A DNA stretch of 64,000 nucleotides. It comes from an uncultured Kordiimonas sp. Lineage in GTDB: Bacteria > Pseudomonadota > Alphaproteobacteria > Sphingomonadales > Kordiimonadaceae. Where the stretch lies: positions 358,511 to 422,510 of the forward strand of contig CANLMI010000004.1 in NCBI GenBank assembly GCA_947492375.1, given 5' to 3'. The position numbers and the translations under genes were made by a program. Every line of letters begins with the position of its first letter. The first letter of the stretch is position 1. The notes under the pieces are model-generated. The model was not told the origin of the DNA, searched no databases, and was given only the letters and a program-made list of their open reading frames with translations. This document shows positions 45,480 through 54,109 of the stretch, one piece after another.

Positions 45480-45672
45480 GGCTGATTCCTTTATCGAGTT
45501 TCCGTTTTTCCAGATTGAAATATTTTCGCTTATAAACCCAGTTGACAATGAAGGTACCCACCGAACACACGATACCAGCAACAGCCACCCATTCATTGAT
45601 TGTGAGGCCCATTAATGTGGTTGCGATACTGCTTGCGTATGCGCCTTTCTCTATCGTTTCGCTGTTGATCAT
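45460..45672 (-). CDS. Class II holin-like protein
   Basis: 70 aa. Two TM-like stretches (ATTLMGLTINEWVAVAGIVC, FIVNWVYKRK) and a basic tail, like HP1/P2-type holins. Overlaps the endolysin start by 20 nt and X by 4 nt. Confidence 0.75.
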   Translation of the reverse strand: MINSETIEKGAYASSIATTLMGLTINEWVAVAGIVCSVGTFIVNWVYKRKYFNLEKRKLDKGISHEKSNH

Positions 45673-45875
45673 GCGCCTTTACCCCAAAGCCGTGTGCGTG
45701 TGATACGGGCTTGAATTTCCGGCATGAAAACCGGAGTGTTTTCGGCTAATATTACCTTTGAGGTGTCAATATCCGGATTTTCTTCTATCACGCGCTCCAG
45801 CATGGTGTTGGTACGGTAGTGCCGGTAACATAGACGGTCGAGTGTTTCGCCCTGGATACTGGTTACAATAGTCAC
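45669..45875 (-). CDS. X: Tail protein X
   Basis: 68 aa, LysM-like gpX (TIVTSIQGETLDRLCYRHY). Typical gene between L and lysis genes in P2. Confidence 0.9.
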   Translation of the reverse strand: MTIVTSIQGETLDRLCYRHYRTNTMLERVIEENPDIDTSKVILAENTPVFMPEIQARITRTRLWGKGA

Positions 45876-45882
45876 GGCACAC

Positions 45883-46359
45883 CTATATCAGTTCGATTGT
45901 GGCGCGGGGTTGATCAAGAATCCGGCGTATTGCTTCAAAGCCATCACGTCTGTAATTATCAACAGATACGGTTTTCAGATCCAGATTGTCGTCATCGATG
46001 ACCGTAGTATCCGTATCCTGATACACATCCAGAATACCGGCTTTGGCGTAACTGAAAACCGCATCAAAATAATCAGAGACGACAATCGATTGATTATCGA
46101 TATGATCAGATGGTACCTCCATGAGCGACATATACCCGGCGTTCAACTGCGCCGTTTTATATGCCTCCAAATCATTCCTGACTTTCTTGATCGCAGTAAT
46201 CAGTTTTGCCCGCATAACCTGGTTGCTTACGCTGTCGGCGATCCTTTGCGTATCCTTGAAAACCTCTGGTTCCACGTCAGGAAAGAAACCATCATTGATG
46301 ATTGCTGGTATATCCTCTTTTTCATTGAGTATGATGGTCATCAGAGCGGTATCTCGCAT
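45883..46359 (-). CDS. L: Head completion protein L
   Basis: 158 aa, gpL family (DTQRIADSVSNQVMRAKLIT, GFEAIRRILDQPRATIELI). Completes the head-tail joining. Confidence 0.88.
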   Translation of the reverse strand: MRDTALMTIILNEKEDIPAIINDGFFPDVEPEVFKDTQRIADSVSNQVMRAKLITAIKKVRNDLEAYKTAQLNAGYMSLMEVPSDHIDNQSIVVSDYFDAVFSYAKAGILDVYQDTDTTVIDDDNLDLKTVSVDNYRRDGFEAIRRILDQPRATIELI

Positions 46360-46426
46360 AATAAGTTGATGTATCGGATCCTAATCAGGGGATTTTCAAA
46401 ACTGATAAGGTCCGATACATCATCCC

Positions 46427-46437
46427 GGGGGTGGGGA
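46427..46437 (+). repeat. GGGGTGGGGA motif, copy 3
   Basis: GGGGGTGGGGA on the plus strand in the gap between L and M. Confidence 0.5.
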
Positions 46438-46451
46438 GGAATGAAGGCCGA

Positions 46452-47111
46452 TCAGTCCCCCTGGGCCTTTTCTTTAATCATTTTTTCAAGCTGTTTTACG
46501 CGGGTTTTAACACCGATTTTATCGTCGAATTCGATCGCGGTATTGAAATACCCGAGTGCACCTTCAATATCGCCAAGCGTATCAGATGCTTCGCCGAGGC
46601 CTTTATAAAGTTTCGCGCGGATATCATCATGTACGTCGATATCCGTTGTTTGATACTCAACATCGCGTAGCGCCTTCAGGCGAGTATCAGCATCTTCAAT
46701 TTTTGCCTCTGCCATTTCCTCGATGAAGAAAGAGGGCACATCGCGTTCGAACTGTGCCGGCATCTTCAGGTCATGATTGAGCGCATAATCACCCAGCTCG
46801 AGCGCCAGATCGATTTCACCTGCATCACAGGCCCAGACAAAAACATGCATCAAAACATCATCCTGAACACCAGACGCTGATTTTAGCACGCCGCTGATAT
46901 AGTCCTGATAAACGGGAATGATCTCGTGTTTGAGCGCGATTTTGTCCTTAACGCTTCTGATCGCGGATAGTTGCTGCTTGTGTTCAGCAAGCTGCACCAG
47001 CATCTGTTCGTACTCGCCCATATTGGCCATTGTTTCGGCTTGTGTCTCGGCGGCTTTTTCGGCCTGTTGCTGGGCCAAAATACGTTTTTTATGTTGGAGG
47101 GCTTGGCCCAT
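46452..47111 (-). CDS. M: Terminase small subunit M
   Basis: 219 aa from the ATG at 47111. gpM family: long helices (KRILAQQQAEKAAETQAETM) and a TPR-like end. Recognises cos with P. Confidence 0.85.
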   Translation of the reverse strand: MGQALQHKKRILAQQQAEKAAETQAETMANMGEYEQMLVQLAEHKQQLSAIRSVKDKIALKHEIIPVYQDYISGVLKSASGVQDDVLMHVFVWACDAGEIDLALELGDYALNHDLKMPAQFERDVPSFFIEEMAEAKIEDADTRLKALRDVEYQTTDIDVHDDIRAKLYKGLGEASDTLGDIEGALGYFNTAIEFDDKIGVKTRVKQLEKMIKEKAQGD

Positions 47112-47132
47112 TTTAGTCTCCCCTGAAGGATT

Positions 47133-47160
47133 AAAAAAAATGGCGGGCACCTGACCCGCC
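47133..47160 (-). terminator. Terminator between N and M
   Basis: GGCGGG (47155-47160 on minus), loop, CCCGCC, then eight T on the minus strand (47133-47140). A strong terminator inside the head operon, between capsid and terminase, would lower expression of downstream late genes relative to N. Confidence 0.8.
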
Positions 47161-47176
47161 TTAGAGTGGGCAACTG

Positions 47177-48214
47177 TTAAGAAATTGGCTCCCAGGCATC
47201 ACCTGCATCATTCGGCATATGAATGCCCTCAACAAATGCACAGCCTGCATATTGCTCGACCACATAATCCTCGTTGACAGACTGGTAATCCTCAATCCGG
47301 TCACTATCAGGCACATCTTTGATATGCCGGCGGCGGCTCGATATTTGCCAATAGACCGACAGATTACTTATCGTCGTGACCAGAAAGGCATTACGTGGGA
47401 AAAACGGCGGTGTGACGACAGGTTTCCCCGCGACACGCTTGTTGGATAACAAGCGATTAAACGCTTCGCGCTCGGTGGGTTCGTCATGATCGCCGGCAAG
47501 CGAAACATATTTATCGTTGATCAGTTCTTCTGATGCGACCACAACCAGGTCAGACGCATTTCGAAGCGTTGGATGCAACAAATCAAGGCAATCAAGGACA
47601 GCCTGATCCAGATTTTTATAGGTTGGATGAGCCGGGTCATTTGGGCCTGCGCCGATGTTAATACGCTCGATATACTGCTCAGGCGCATTGTCGCGGATTT
47701 TCTGAAGCCAGCCAATATTACAATCTTGAAGCAGAGGGTTTGCAGCGCGGTCAGTTTCTTCATCTGCCCGGATACCGTTCCACCCAATCATGATCCGGTC
47801 AAGGCCTTGTTGACGCACAATGGCATTTTGTAGAAGTGTATTAAAGTCGGGTTTATGTGCCCATGCATCGAGCCTGTCGTAGGGATGCGCTGTATCGAAG
47901 TTTGTCTTACGACAAATATAACCATCTTTATCAAGAGATGAAACATCGCGCGGAATCCGCTTGTTGCCTGCTTTGGTATTTGTACGACCAGCAATCGTTC
48001 CAGAAACGCCGATACCGATTTTATCGCCCATTTGTGCAATAACACCTTGAATATTAATAGCTGCTAAAAATGCATCTGATTCCTGGATTTGTTGCTCGAG
48101 TTTCTGTTCGACGGATGGTTCAACGTTAAATTTGACCGCGACACTGGAAATGCCGTTCAATTTGGCAAGTTGTGCAGTATATTTATCGAACTTGAGGCGG
48201 GTTTGATTTTGCAT
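47177..48214 (-). CDS. N: Major capsid protein N
   Basis: 345 aa. P2 gpN-like from the start: TRLKFDKYTAQLAKLNG, FNVEPSVEQKL, QESDAFLAAINI, DKIGIGVSG. HK97-fold major capsid. Confidence 0.95.
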   Translation of the reverse strand: MQNQTRLKFDKYTAQLAKLNGISSVAVKFNVEPSVEQKLEQQIQESDAFLAAINIQGVIAQMGDKIGIGVSGTIAGRTNTKAGNKRIPRDVSSLDKDGYICRKTNFDTAHPYDRLDAWAHKPDFNTLLQNAIVRQQGLDRIMIGWNGIRADEETDRAANPLLQDCNIGWLQKIRDNAPEQYIERINIGAGPNDPAHPTYKNLDQAVLDCLDLLHPTLRNASDLVVVASEELINDKYVSLAGDHDEPTEREAFNRLLSNKRVAGKPVVTPPFFPRNAFLVTTISNLSVYWQISSRRRHIKDVPDSDRIEDYQSVNEDYVVEQYAGCAFVEGIHMPNDAGDAWEPIS

Positions 48215-48260
48215 AATGGATCTCGTTATTAGAGGGATTAAGGCGGTTTGATTTTTACAG

Positions 48261-49046
48261 TCAGCAAATCACGTCTGCGTCGTCGGTTTGCCCGGTTCCT
48301 TCCGGTCGTGGATTACCCGCTGGCTCGCCCTCAAGCGAAGCTTTGAGTGTTTTGAACTCGGAAGTGAGCGATTTCACATCATTTTCGAGTGATTTGATGG
48401 TTTCTGCCTGTTCTTCAACAGTCTTTTGGGTTGCGCCCGACTGAGCGGCATATTTTGCAGTCTCTTCGGCAATGTGCAGGATTGCATCCTGATTATCAGC
48501 GTTGCTTTTGTCGGCTTTCGTGAATAGCTGTTTCACTTTTTTAAGGATAGAGCCGGACGGATTCTCGGTATCCGGTGTATCTTCAACAAACAGATTTGCT
48601 TCCTCAAATTCCGAGAAAAGCTTGTTTTTATCAGCTTTTTCACCTTGCAAATTGAACTTTAGGGCTTCAGTACCAGTTGAAGCAGGGCTATCGGTGACAG
48701 CAAGGCCTGTCAGGTAAGCTTCGCCAGTGCCAGCAAAATTCGTGTTAATCTCTACGCTTGTGAAAATTTTCTGGCGCTGTTTGTTGATGGCTTTCAAATC
48801 AGAGGTTGGGTCCAACTCAGCCAATAACACTGTTTTATCGCCTTGTTTTTCAGTCTTTAGGGCTTTTACATCGCCGTAGGCTTTGAACTGCCCTTCAGGA
48901 GCGAAAGACCTTAGATGCTCTAACCAGATTCTTGCACCATATTTCTCAGGGTCATAATTGGCTGCCATTTGTTCGAGGTGTTCAGCACTGATTTCACGGC
49001 CATCGATGGTTTTACCTGATGTTGCGACACGGACAAAATTTGCCAT
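48261..49046 (-). CDS. O: Capsid scaffold/protease O
   Basis: 261 aa. N-terminal protease-like part (VRVATSGKTIDGREISAEHL, LTGLAVTDSPASTGTEAL) with Ser, then a long coiled-coil C-terminus that scaffolds N. Starts downstream of the P/O divergent promoter region. Confidence 0.9.
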   Translation of the reverse strand: MANFVRVATSGKTIDGREISAEHLEQMAANYDPEKYGARIWLEHLRSFAPEGQFKAYGDVKALKTEKQGDKTVLLAELDPTSDLKAINKQRQKIFTSVEINTNFAGTGEAYLTGLAVTDSPASTGTEALKFNLQGEKADKNKLFSEFEEANLFVEDTPDTENPSGSILKKVKQLFTKADKSNADNQDAILHIAEETAKYAAQSGATQKTVEEQAETIKSLENDVKSLTSEFKTLKASLEGEPAGNPRPEGTGQTDDADVIC

Positions 49047-49131
49047 TTATAAATCCTTCTCTGCACAGGGGATGCATATTAATATTTGTGGCTAAGGTGG
49101 GCTGGCACCTGCCTGTATTTCAAGCTGGTCA

Positions 49132-49157
49132 GGGTTAGAACTGGCGAGTTCTAACCC
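49132..49157. promoter_or_regulatory. Late inverted repeat between O and P
   Basis: GGGTTAGAACT, 4-nt centre, AGTTCTAACCC: 11-bp perfect arms. 10 bp of each arm are shared with the site upstream of V. The centre is about 58 nt upstream of the P start. After the repeat both sites show a similar GAT[A/G]C...GCG stretch. Candidate late promoter region. Confidence 0.75.
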
Positions 49158-49202
49158 AATAAGTAAGGCTCAAGCGTACCCTGATACGCTAGCGTCCGGG
49201 GC

Positions 49203-50963
49203 ATGTTAAAAGATGTAAAATTGTCAGCGGATGTTGTTCATGAAGCCAAGGTGCTTTATTGGACCGGCTGGACTATCCAGCAGATCGCCGACACATTCAA
49301 AATTCCTTATGGTACCCTTGATAGCCGCAAACGCCGCGAAAAATGGGACAAGGCGACCTCTATAGAGCGCGCAAAACACTGCGTTGATTTTCGCTATAAT
49401 CAACTGTTGATCAAACCCAGTAAAACCAATCTGGAAATTAAGGAGCTGAATGCCCTTGGCCGCGAGCTTGAGCGTCTTGATCGCCGCGAAACCTATCAGC
49501 AAACAAAGAAAGACAGCGATCTTAACCCCAATCTAAAAAAGCGTAATGAAGGCAAGGCAGCCAAGAAAAACCGCTTGACATATGATCAGATAGTCAAGCT
49601 TCTGGATGATTTTTATGATCATTTGTTTGATTATCAAAAAGAATGGCTGGAAGCCAAAAAGCACCGCACCCGCAATATTCTGAAATCCCGCCAGATCGGC
49701 GCTACCTGGTATTTCGCGAGGGAAGCGTTTATCGATGCGGTTGAAACCGGGGATAATCAGATATTCCTGTCGGCCAGTAACAAACAGGCACAGGTTTTCA
49801 AGGCCTATATCGTCCAATGGGTAAAGGATATCACGGGTGTTGAATTGAGGGGTGACCCGATGGTGTTGCCAAACGGCGCAACGCTTTATTTCCTATCCAC
49901 CAACGTTCGAACGGCACAGAGTTATCACGGCCATATTTATATGGACGAATATTTCTGGATTCCGCGCTTTCAGGAATTCAACAAGGTCGCGAGCGGCATG
50001 GCCATGCACAAAAAATGGCGCAAAACCTATATATCAACGCCGTCAACGCTTAACCATGAAGCGTATCCGTTCTGGAACGGCAAGCATTATAACAAGGGCC
50101 GCCCGAAAGCAGAGCATATCGAGCTTGATATCAGCCACAAAGCACTTAAGGACGGTTCGCTTGGTGAAGACGGCCAGTGGCGGCAAATGGTTACGGTTCT
50201 GGACGCTGTCGAGAAGGGGTGTAGCCTTTTTGAGATTGATGATTTGCGGCGCGAATATTCGCCTGACGACTTTGAAAATCTGCTCATGTGTAAATTTGTC
50301 GATGATGCCCTCAGTGTCTTCAAGTTTAATGATCTCCGCAAATGCGGCGTCGACAGTCTGGAAAAATGGCAAGATTACAAGCGATTTTTTGAGCGCCCCT
50401 TCCGCGATCAGGAAGTCTGGCTCGGCTATGATCCGTCGCGCACGCGGGATGATGCCAGCCTTGTCGTTATCGCACCGCCATCGGTTCCCGGCGGTAAATA
50501 CCGGGTGCTCGAGAAATTCAGTTGGAATAACACCCATTTTGAAGAGCAGGCGCGCCAGATCAAAGAGATCACGACCAGATATAATGTCACCAAAATTGCG
50601 ATCGATGCCAGCGGCATTGGAGCAGGCGTTTACGAACTTGTCGAGAAATTCTATCCGGCGGCCATCAAAATCACCTATAGCCTGGAAGTGAAAACCCGAT
50701 TGGTTCTCAAGATGATGCAAATCGTCAATCGCCGCCAGATCGAATGGGACGCAGGCGACACAGAAATCCCGCTTGCCTTCATGACCATCAAGAAAACCAT
50801 AACGCCGTCAGGCGGGCATACCACCTTTAAGGCGAGCCGGACAGAAGCAACCGGCCACGCCGATGTTGCCTGGGCAATCATGCATGCCTTTGAAGGCGAA
50901 GCCATGATGTCCGTTGAAGGCACAGTCGAGACAACACAAACCTCAATAATGGAACTTATGTGA
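49203..50963 (+). CDS. P: Terminase large subunit P
   Basis: 586 aa. An HTH-like N-terminus (TIQQIADTFKIPYGTLDSR), ATPase (SRQIGATWYFARE, HIYMDEYFW) and nuclease (GYDPSRTRDDASLVV, IAIDASGIGAGV). P2 gpP type. The last codon overlaps Q. Confidence 0.95.
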   Translation: MLKDVKLSADVVHEAKVLYWTGWTIQQIADTFKIPYGTLDSRKRREKWDKATSIERAKHCVDFRYNQLLIKPSKTNLEIKELNALGRELERLDRRETYQQTKKDSDLNPNLKKRNEGKAAKKNRLTYDQIVKLLDDFYDHLFDYQKEWLEAKKHRTRNILKSRQIGATWYFAREAFIDAVETGDNQIFLSASNKQAQVFKAYIVQWVKDITGVELRGDPMVLPNGATLYFLSTNVRTAQSYHGHIYMDEYFWIPRFQEFNKVASGMAMHKKWRKTYISTPSTLNHEAYPFWNGKHYNKGRPKAEHIELDISHKALKDGSLGEDGQWRQMVTVLDAVEKGCSLFEIDDLRREYSPDDFENLLMCKFVDDALSVFKFNDLRKCGVDSLEKWQDYKRFFERPFRDQEVWLGYDPSRTRDDASLVVIAPPSVPGGKYRVLEKFSWNNTHFEEQARQIKEITTRYNVTKIAIDASGIGAGVYELVEKFYPAAIKITYSLEVKTRLVLKMMQIVNRRQIEWDAGDTEIPLAFMTIKKTITPSGGHTTFKASRTEATGHADVAWAIMHAFEGEAMMSVEGTVETTQTSIMELM

Positions 50964-51976
50964 TGACAGATATTGATAATTCGCAACCGCAACAAACCGA
51001 CCCGCTGGTTTTCTCTTTCGGTGATCCTGTTCCGGTCCTCGATGGGCGTGATTATCTGGAAATGTTCGAAGTGCTACAGCACGGCGATTATTATGAGCCA
51101 TCTATCAATCCGCAGGGGCTGAACCGGGCGCTTAGGGCCAATACACATCATGCCTCTGCGATTCAGGTAAAACGCAATATCATTGCCTCGTGCTATATGG
51201 CGCACCCCAAGCTTAAGCGCAGCGAGTTCAAGCGCGCTGTTTATGATTTATTGGTTCACGGGAATTGTTATTTCGAACAAATAAAAAACCGTATGGGCGG
51301 CACCATTGAGCTGAAAACAAGCCTCGCTAAATATACGCGGCGCAGAAAAGACAGCCGCGATTTTCTGATGCTGCGACCGGATGGGAACCACCACAAATTC
51401 AGGCGTGGCAGCATAACCCATTTAATGACCGAAGATCTGGATCAGGAAATATACGGCGTGCCCGAATATCTGGCAGCCCTTCAGTCGGCACTGTTAAATG
51501 AGGCTGCGACGCTATTCAGGCGGAAATATTATGTGAACGGATCCCATGCAGGGTTTATTCTTTATATGACGGACGCTGCCCATAGCCAGGGTGATGTGGA
51601 AAAATTGCGCGAGGCCATGCGGGACGCAAAAGGACCGGGTAACTTTAAAAACCTTTTTATGTATGCACCAAACGGCAAACCGGACGGTGTGAAGGTTATA
51701 CCGATCGCAGAAGTGCAGGCGAAAGACGAATTTTTGAATATTAAGAATGTGACGCGGGATGATGTGCTCGCAGCGCACCGTATGCCGCCGCAGCTCATGG
51801 GGATTATTCCAAGCAATACAGGGGGATTTGGAGACACGAAAACCGCTGCCGAGGTGTTCGCCAGAAATGAACTGGACCCGATTATGAATGTGTTTCTTCA
51901 GCTTAATGACGAGCTGGGTGAAGAGATTATCAAGTTCAAGGATTATGTGATCGGGTCTTCGGCTGCCCGTGAATAA
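50963..51976 (+). CDS. Q: Portal protein Q
   Basis: 337 aa from the ATG at 50963 (TGATG overlap with P). gpQ features: SFGDPVPVLDGRDYLEMFEV, YYEPSINPQGLNRALRAN, HRMPPQLMGIIP. Forms the head portal. Confidence 0.93.
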   Translation: MTDIDNSQPQQTDPLVFSFGDPVPVLDGRDYLEMFEVLQHGDYYEPSINPQGLNRALRANTHHASAIQVKRNIIASCYMAHPKLKRSEFKRAVYDLLVHGNCYFEQIKNRMGGTIELKTSLAKYTRRRKDSRDFLMLRPDGNHHKFRRGSITHLMTEDLDQEIYGVPEYLAALQSALLNEAATLFRRKYYVNGSHAGFILYMTDAAHSQGDVEKLREAMRDAKGPGNFKNLFMYAPNGKPDGVKVIPIAEVQAKDEFLNIKNVTRDDVLAAHRMPPQLMGIIPSNTGGFGDTKTAAEVFARNELDPIMNVFLQLNDELGEEIIKFKDYVIGSSAARE

Positions 51977-52074
51977 TCAGTAATTTCCCGAGGGGTAGGA
52001 AGCGACCAAAGCCAATACCAGGATTGGACTTTGATCATAGGCAAAGTGCGCCAACACGATGCCCTTCGAGGCTC

Positions 52075-52088
52075 CACTCATGAGTGGG
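52075..52088. repeat. 14-bp perfect palindrome before dam
   Basis: CCACTCATGAGTGG, 37 bp before the dam start. Either an operator or a hairpin. Confidence 0.5.
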
Positions 52089-52124
52089 GCAAGTGTAGCA
52101 TTTTTAGTAAGAAAGGCCATTGTT

Positions 52125-52880
52125 ATGGTTAAAGCACTTTTACCCTGGATGGGTGGCAAACGCCGCCTGGCTAAATATATTTTACCAAAAATCGAAAATC
52201 ATCGGACCTACGTAGAACCATTTTGCGGCGCTGCCAGTATGTTTTTTATGAAAAGCGAAAGTCGCATCGAGGTCATTAATGATATTAATGGCGAGCTTAT
52301 TAACTTGTACCGCGTTGTTAAGTATCATCTTGACGAATTGGTGCGATATTTCCGCTGGACGTTGGTCAGCAGGGAAGAATTCGACCTTCAAAAAACCACT
52401 GCGCCTGAAACTCTAACCGATATCCAAAGGGCTGCTAGGTTTTACTACCTTATAAAAGCTGGCTTTGGTGGCCGTGTTAATAATCCGTCGTTTGGTACCG
52501 CCAAATGCACACCGCCGAAATTGAATTTGCTCAGGATGGAGGAAGATTTGAGCGCCGCCCACTTGCGGCTAGCGCGCGCCACAATCGAAAACAGGCCCTG
52601 GGAAAAATGTATATCACAGTACGATAGCGACCAGACTTGTTTTTATCTTGATCCACCTTATTGGCAGACAGCCGGCTACGGTATTGATTTTGGCTTTGAT
52701 AATTATGAGCGGATGGCCCAAATGATGGAAAGCGCCAAAGGTAAAATCGTGCTGTCGATTAACAATCACCCGGATATCAGATCGTTATTTGACAGGTTCA
52801 ATATTACCGATATCGATATTACTTACACAGTTGGGAAAAAGAACGCCGACAGATCAGAGTTGCTGATTACAAACAGGTAA
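52125..52880 (+). CDS. dam: DNA adenine methylase (Dam/D12 class)
   Basis: 251 aa from the ATG at 52125 (an upstream frame is longer but less typical). LLPWMGGKRR binding loop, EPFCGAASMFF, DPPYW (176-180). An alpha-type N6-adenine MTase that probably methylates GATC-like sites. Located after Q, outside the late genes. May protect the phage from host restriction, including the local HsdRMS. Confidence 0.9.
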   Translation: MVKALLPWMGGKRRLAKYILPKIENHRTYVEPFCGAASMFFMKSESRIEVINDINGELINLYRVVKYHLDELVRYFRWTLVSREEFDLQKTTAPETLTDIQRAARFYYLIKAGFGGRVNNPSFGTAKCTPPKLNLLRMEEDLSAAHLRLARATIENRPWEKCISQYDSDQTCFYLDPPYWQTAGYGIDFGFDNYERMAQMMESAKGKIVLSINNHPDIRSLFDRFNITDIDITYTVGKKNADRSELLITNR

Positions 52881-52885
52881 AGCCT

Positions 52886-52895
52886 CGGGGTGGGG
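52886..52895 (+). repeat. GGGGTGGGGA motif, copy 4
   Basis: CGGGGTGGGGATATA context, 5 nt after the dam stop. Confidence 0.5.
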
Positions 52896-52937
52896 ATATA
52901 AACGTTTCATTTATGACACCAGGGGCTAGCAGTGAAG

Positions 52938-53030
52938 ATGCAGAAAATGCTCTATATTCATATTTATTCAGCATTGCTTGTCCTCGTACTTACATTGAAT
53001 ATTTATTTTAATACAGGTTTGTGGACTTAA
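52938..53030 (+). CDS. 30-aa hydrophobic peptide, possible
   Basis: ATG at 52938 (GTG at 52932 with AGGGG upstream), stop TAA at 53028-53030. One hydrophobic helix (YSALLVLVLTLNIYF). May be a small membrane peptide. Weak evidence. Confidence 0.3.
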   Translation: MQKMLYIHIYSALLVLVLTLNIYFNTGLWT

Positions 53031-53215
53031 TCGGAATCGGCAAAATCACCATCGGCATCACAGTGGCTGGGCGGCCAGCCATGTTTGAGGATATTGGCAT
53101 GACGCATGAAACGGTTTGGCAACCGGAAAAGTAACGTTAATACTATCTGAAAAACTGACACTATAACTAAGGCCGCAAGGATATAATGCTCGTGGAAAAA
53201 TTCAATAATGGTCAT
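53027..53215 (-). CDS. 62-aa single-TM protein
   Basis: IIEFFHEHYILAALVIVSVF hydrophobic N-terminus, then a charged acidic end (HCDADGDFADSD). Last gene of the leftward small-gene operon, preceded by copy 1 of the 15-bp repeat. Unknown. Confidence 0.5.
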   Translation of the reverse strand: MTIIEFFHEHYILAALVIVSVFQIVLTLLFRLPNRFMRHANILKHGWPPSHCDADGDFADSD

Positions 53216-53224
53216 TTTCTAAGT

Positions 53225-53237
53225 CCGTTTATTGTGA
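53225..53237 (-). repeat. TCACAATAAACGG element, copy 1
   Basis: TCACAATAAACGG on the minus strand, between a small TM gene and the next start. The last copy lacks CC. Confidence 0.7.
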
Positions 53238-53333
53238 TTACTTCTTACTCATCGGGGCAGACAAACCACGCAGTAGAAAATAAGCAGTTACAATTGCACC
53301 TAAAATGATACCGCTAAGTAGCCACCAAATCAT
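53238..53333 (-). CDS. 31-aa TM peptide
   Basis: WWLLSGIILGAIVTAYFLL hydrophobic helix, then SAPMSKK. ATG at 53333 overlaps the upstream stop (ATGA). Unknown membrane peptide. Confidence 0.5.
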   Translation of the reverse strand: MIWWLLSGIILGAIVTAYFLLRGLSAPMSKK

Positions 53334-53515
53334 ACTTCACCCATCCCATTGAGAAATAACTCCTCAAATAGTTCCTGTTTCAAACCCTGAAAGTCATCCA
53401 CATCATTTGTCGATCCCTGAAACGATACACTTTGGTCAGGCTCAACTTTGATATTATCACCAATGCCGGCGATAACCGGCCAGATGCGCTCTTTAAATTG
53501 TTGCAGAGATTCCAT
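53330..53515 (-). CDS. 61-aa acidic protein, unknown
   Basis: Start after copy 2 of the repeat and AAGGA. Acidic, ends FLNGMGEV. Overlaps the next gene. Confidence 0.55.
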   Translation of the reverse strand: MESLQQFKERIWPVIAGIGDNIKVEPDQSVSFQGSTNDVDDFQGLKQELFEELFLNGMGEV

Positions 53516-53526
53516 ATCTATTCCTT

Positions 53527-53541
53527 GGCCGTTTATTGTAC
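53527..53541 (-). repeat. TACAATAAACGGCC element, copy 2
   Basis: Contains the stop TAA of the 52-aa gene, followed by the RBS AAGGA of the next. Confidence 0.7.
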
Positions 53542-53691
53542 TTTGTTTAAACGATCCGAAACCACCACACCTTCTGGACTCAATCTCGCGATTTCGGTTT
53601 TGTCATCGATCTTACTCCAAAGTGATGTAACGAACCGAACATCATCAAACAGGTTACCTTTATGTGTAACTCTATCACCGACATTAAGCAT
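53533..53691 (-). CDS. 52-aa protein, unknown
   Basis: ATG at 53691, stop within repeat copy 2. Beta-rich with GDRVTHKG start. The length and RBS fit the operon. Confidence 0.5.
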   Translation of the reverse strand: MLNVGDRVTHKGNLFDDVRFVTSLWSKIDDKTEIARLSPEGVVVSDRLNKVQ

Positions 53692-53703
53692 TACTTGACC
53701 TCC

Positions 53704-53718
53704 GGCCGTTTATTGTGA
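53704..53718 (-). repeat. TCACAATAAACGGCC element, copy 3
   Basis: Full 15-mer, followed by GGAGG RBS. Confidence 0.75.
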
Positions 53719-54081
53719 TTTAGAACAAAGGCGAGTTATTGCACTGGCATGTGCCTCTTCGAGAGTATCACCGTAACCCCACATTGTGCGATAATATCCC
53801 CAACCCCAATGATGGTCACCGTCTTTCACTGGCTGAGCAATTTGAACTAAGAAGCCTTTTTTTTCGCTAGTGATGAACATACCTGCAGCACCAAAGCTGT
53901 CTGTGATCTCATCAATCCAATCATCAACTTTCAAGCCTACTAATTCAATAATGTCTTCACCATTATCTTCTAGCGCTTCAAAAAGACCGTCCATAACATG
54001 GTCGTCAGAAACCATTGTATCAATGTGAAAGATCTGCTCCACCAATATTGGTAAGCCATCAATATGTTTATCTATTTTCAT
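53710..54081 (-). CDS. 123-aa protein, unknown
   Basis: DKHIDGLPILVEQIFHIDTM start, WGWGYYRTMWGYGDTLEEA near the end. Stop codon inside copy 3. Not recognised. Confidence 0.55.
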   Translation of the reverse strand: MKIDKHIDGLPILVEQIFHIDTMVSDDHVMDGLFEALEDNGEDIIELVGLKVDDWIDEITDSFGAAGMFITSEKKGFLVQIAQPVKDGDHHWGWGYYRTMWGYGDTLEEAHASAITRLCSKSQ

Positions 54082-54093
54082 TATTCTTCCTCT

Positions 54094-54108
54094 GGCCGTT
54101 TATTGTGA
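54094..54108 (-). repeat. TCACAATAAACGGCC element, copy 4
   Basis: Full 15-mer, just after the stop of the 54110 gene; AGAGGA RBS follows. Confidence 0.75.
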
Positions 54109-54109
54109 T

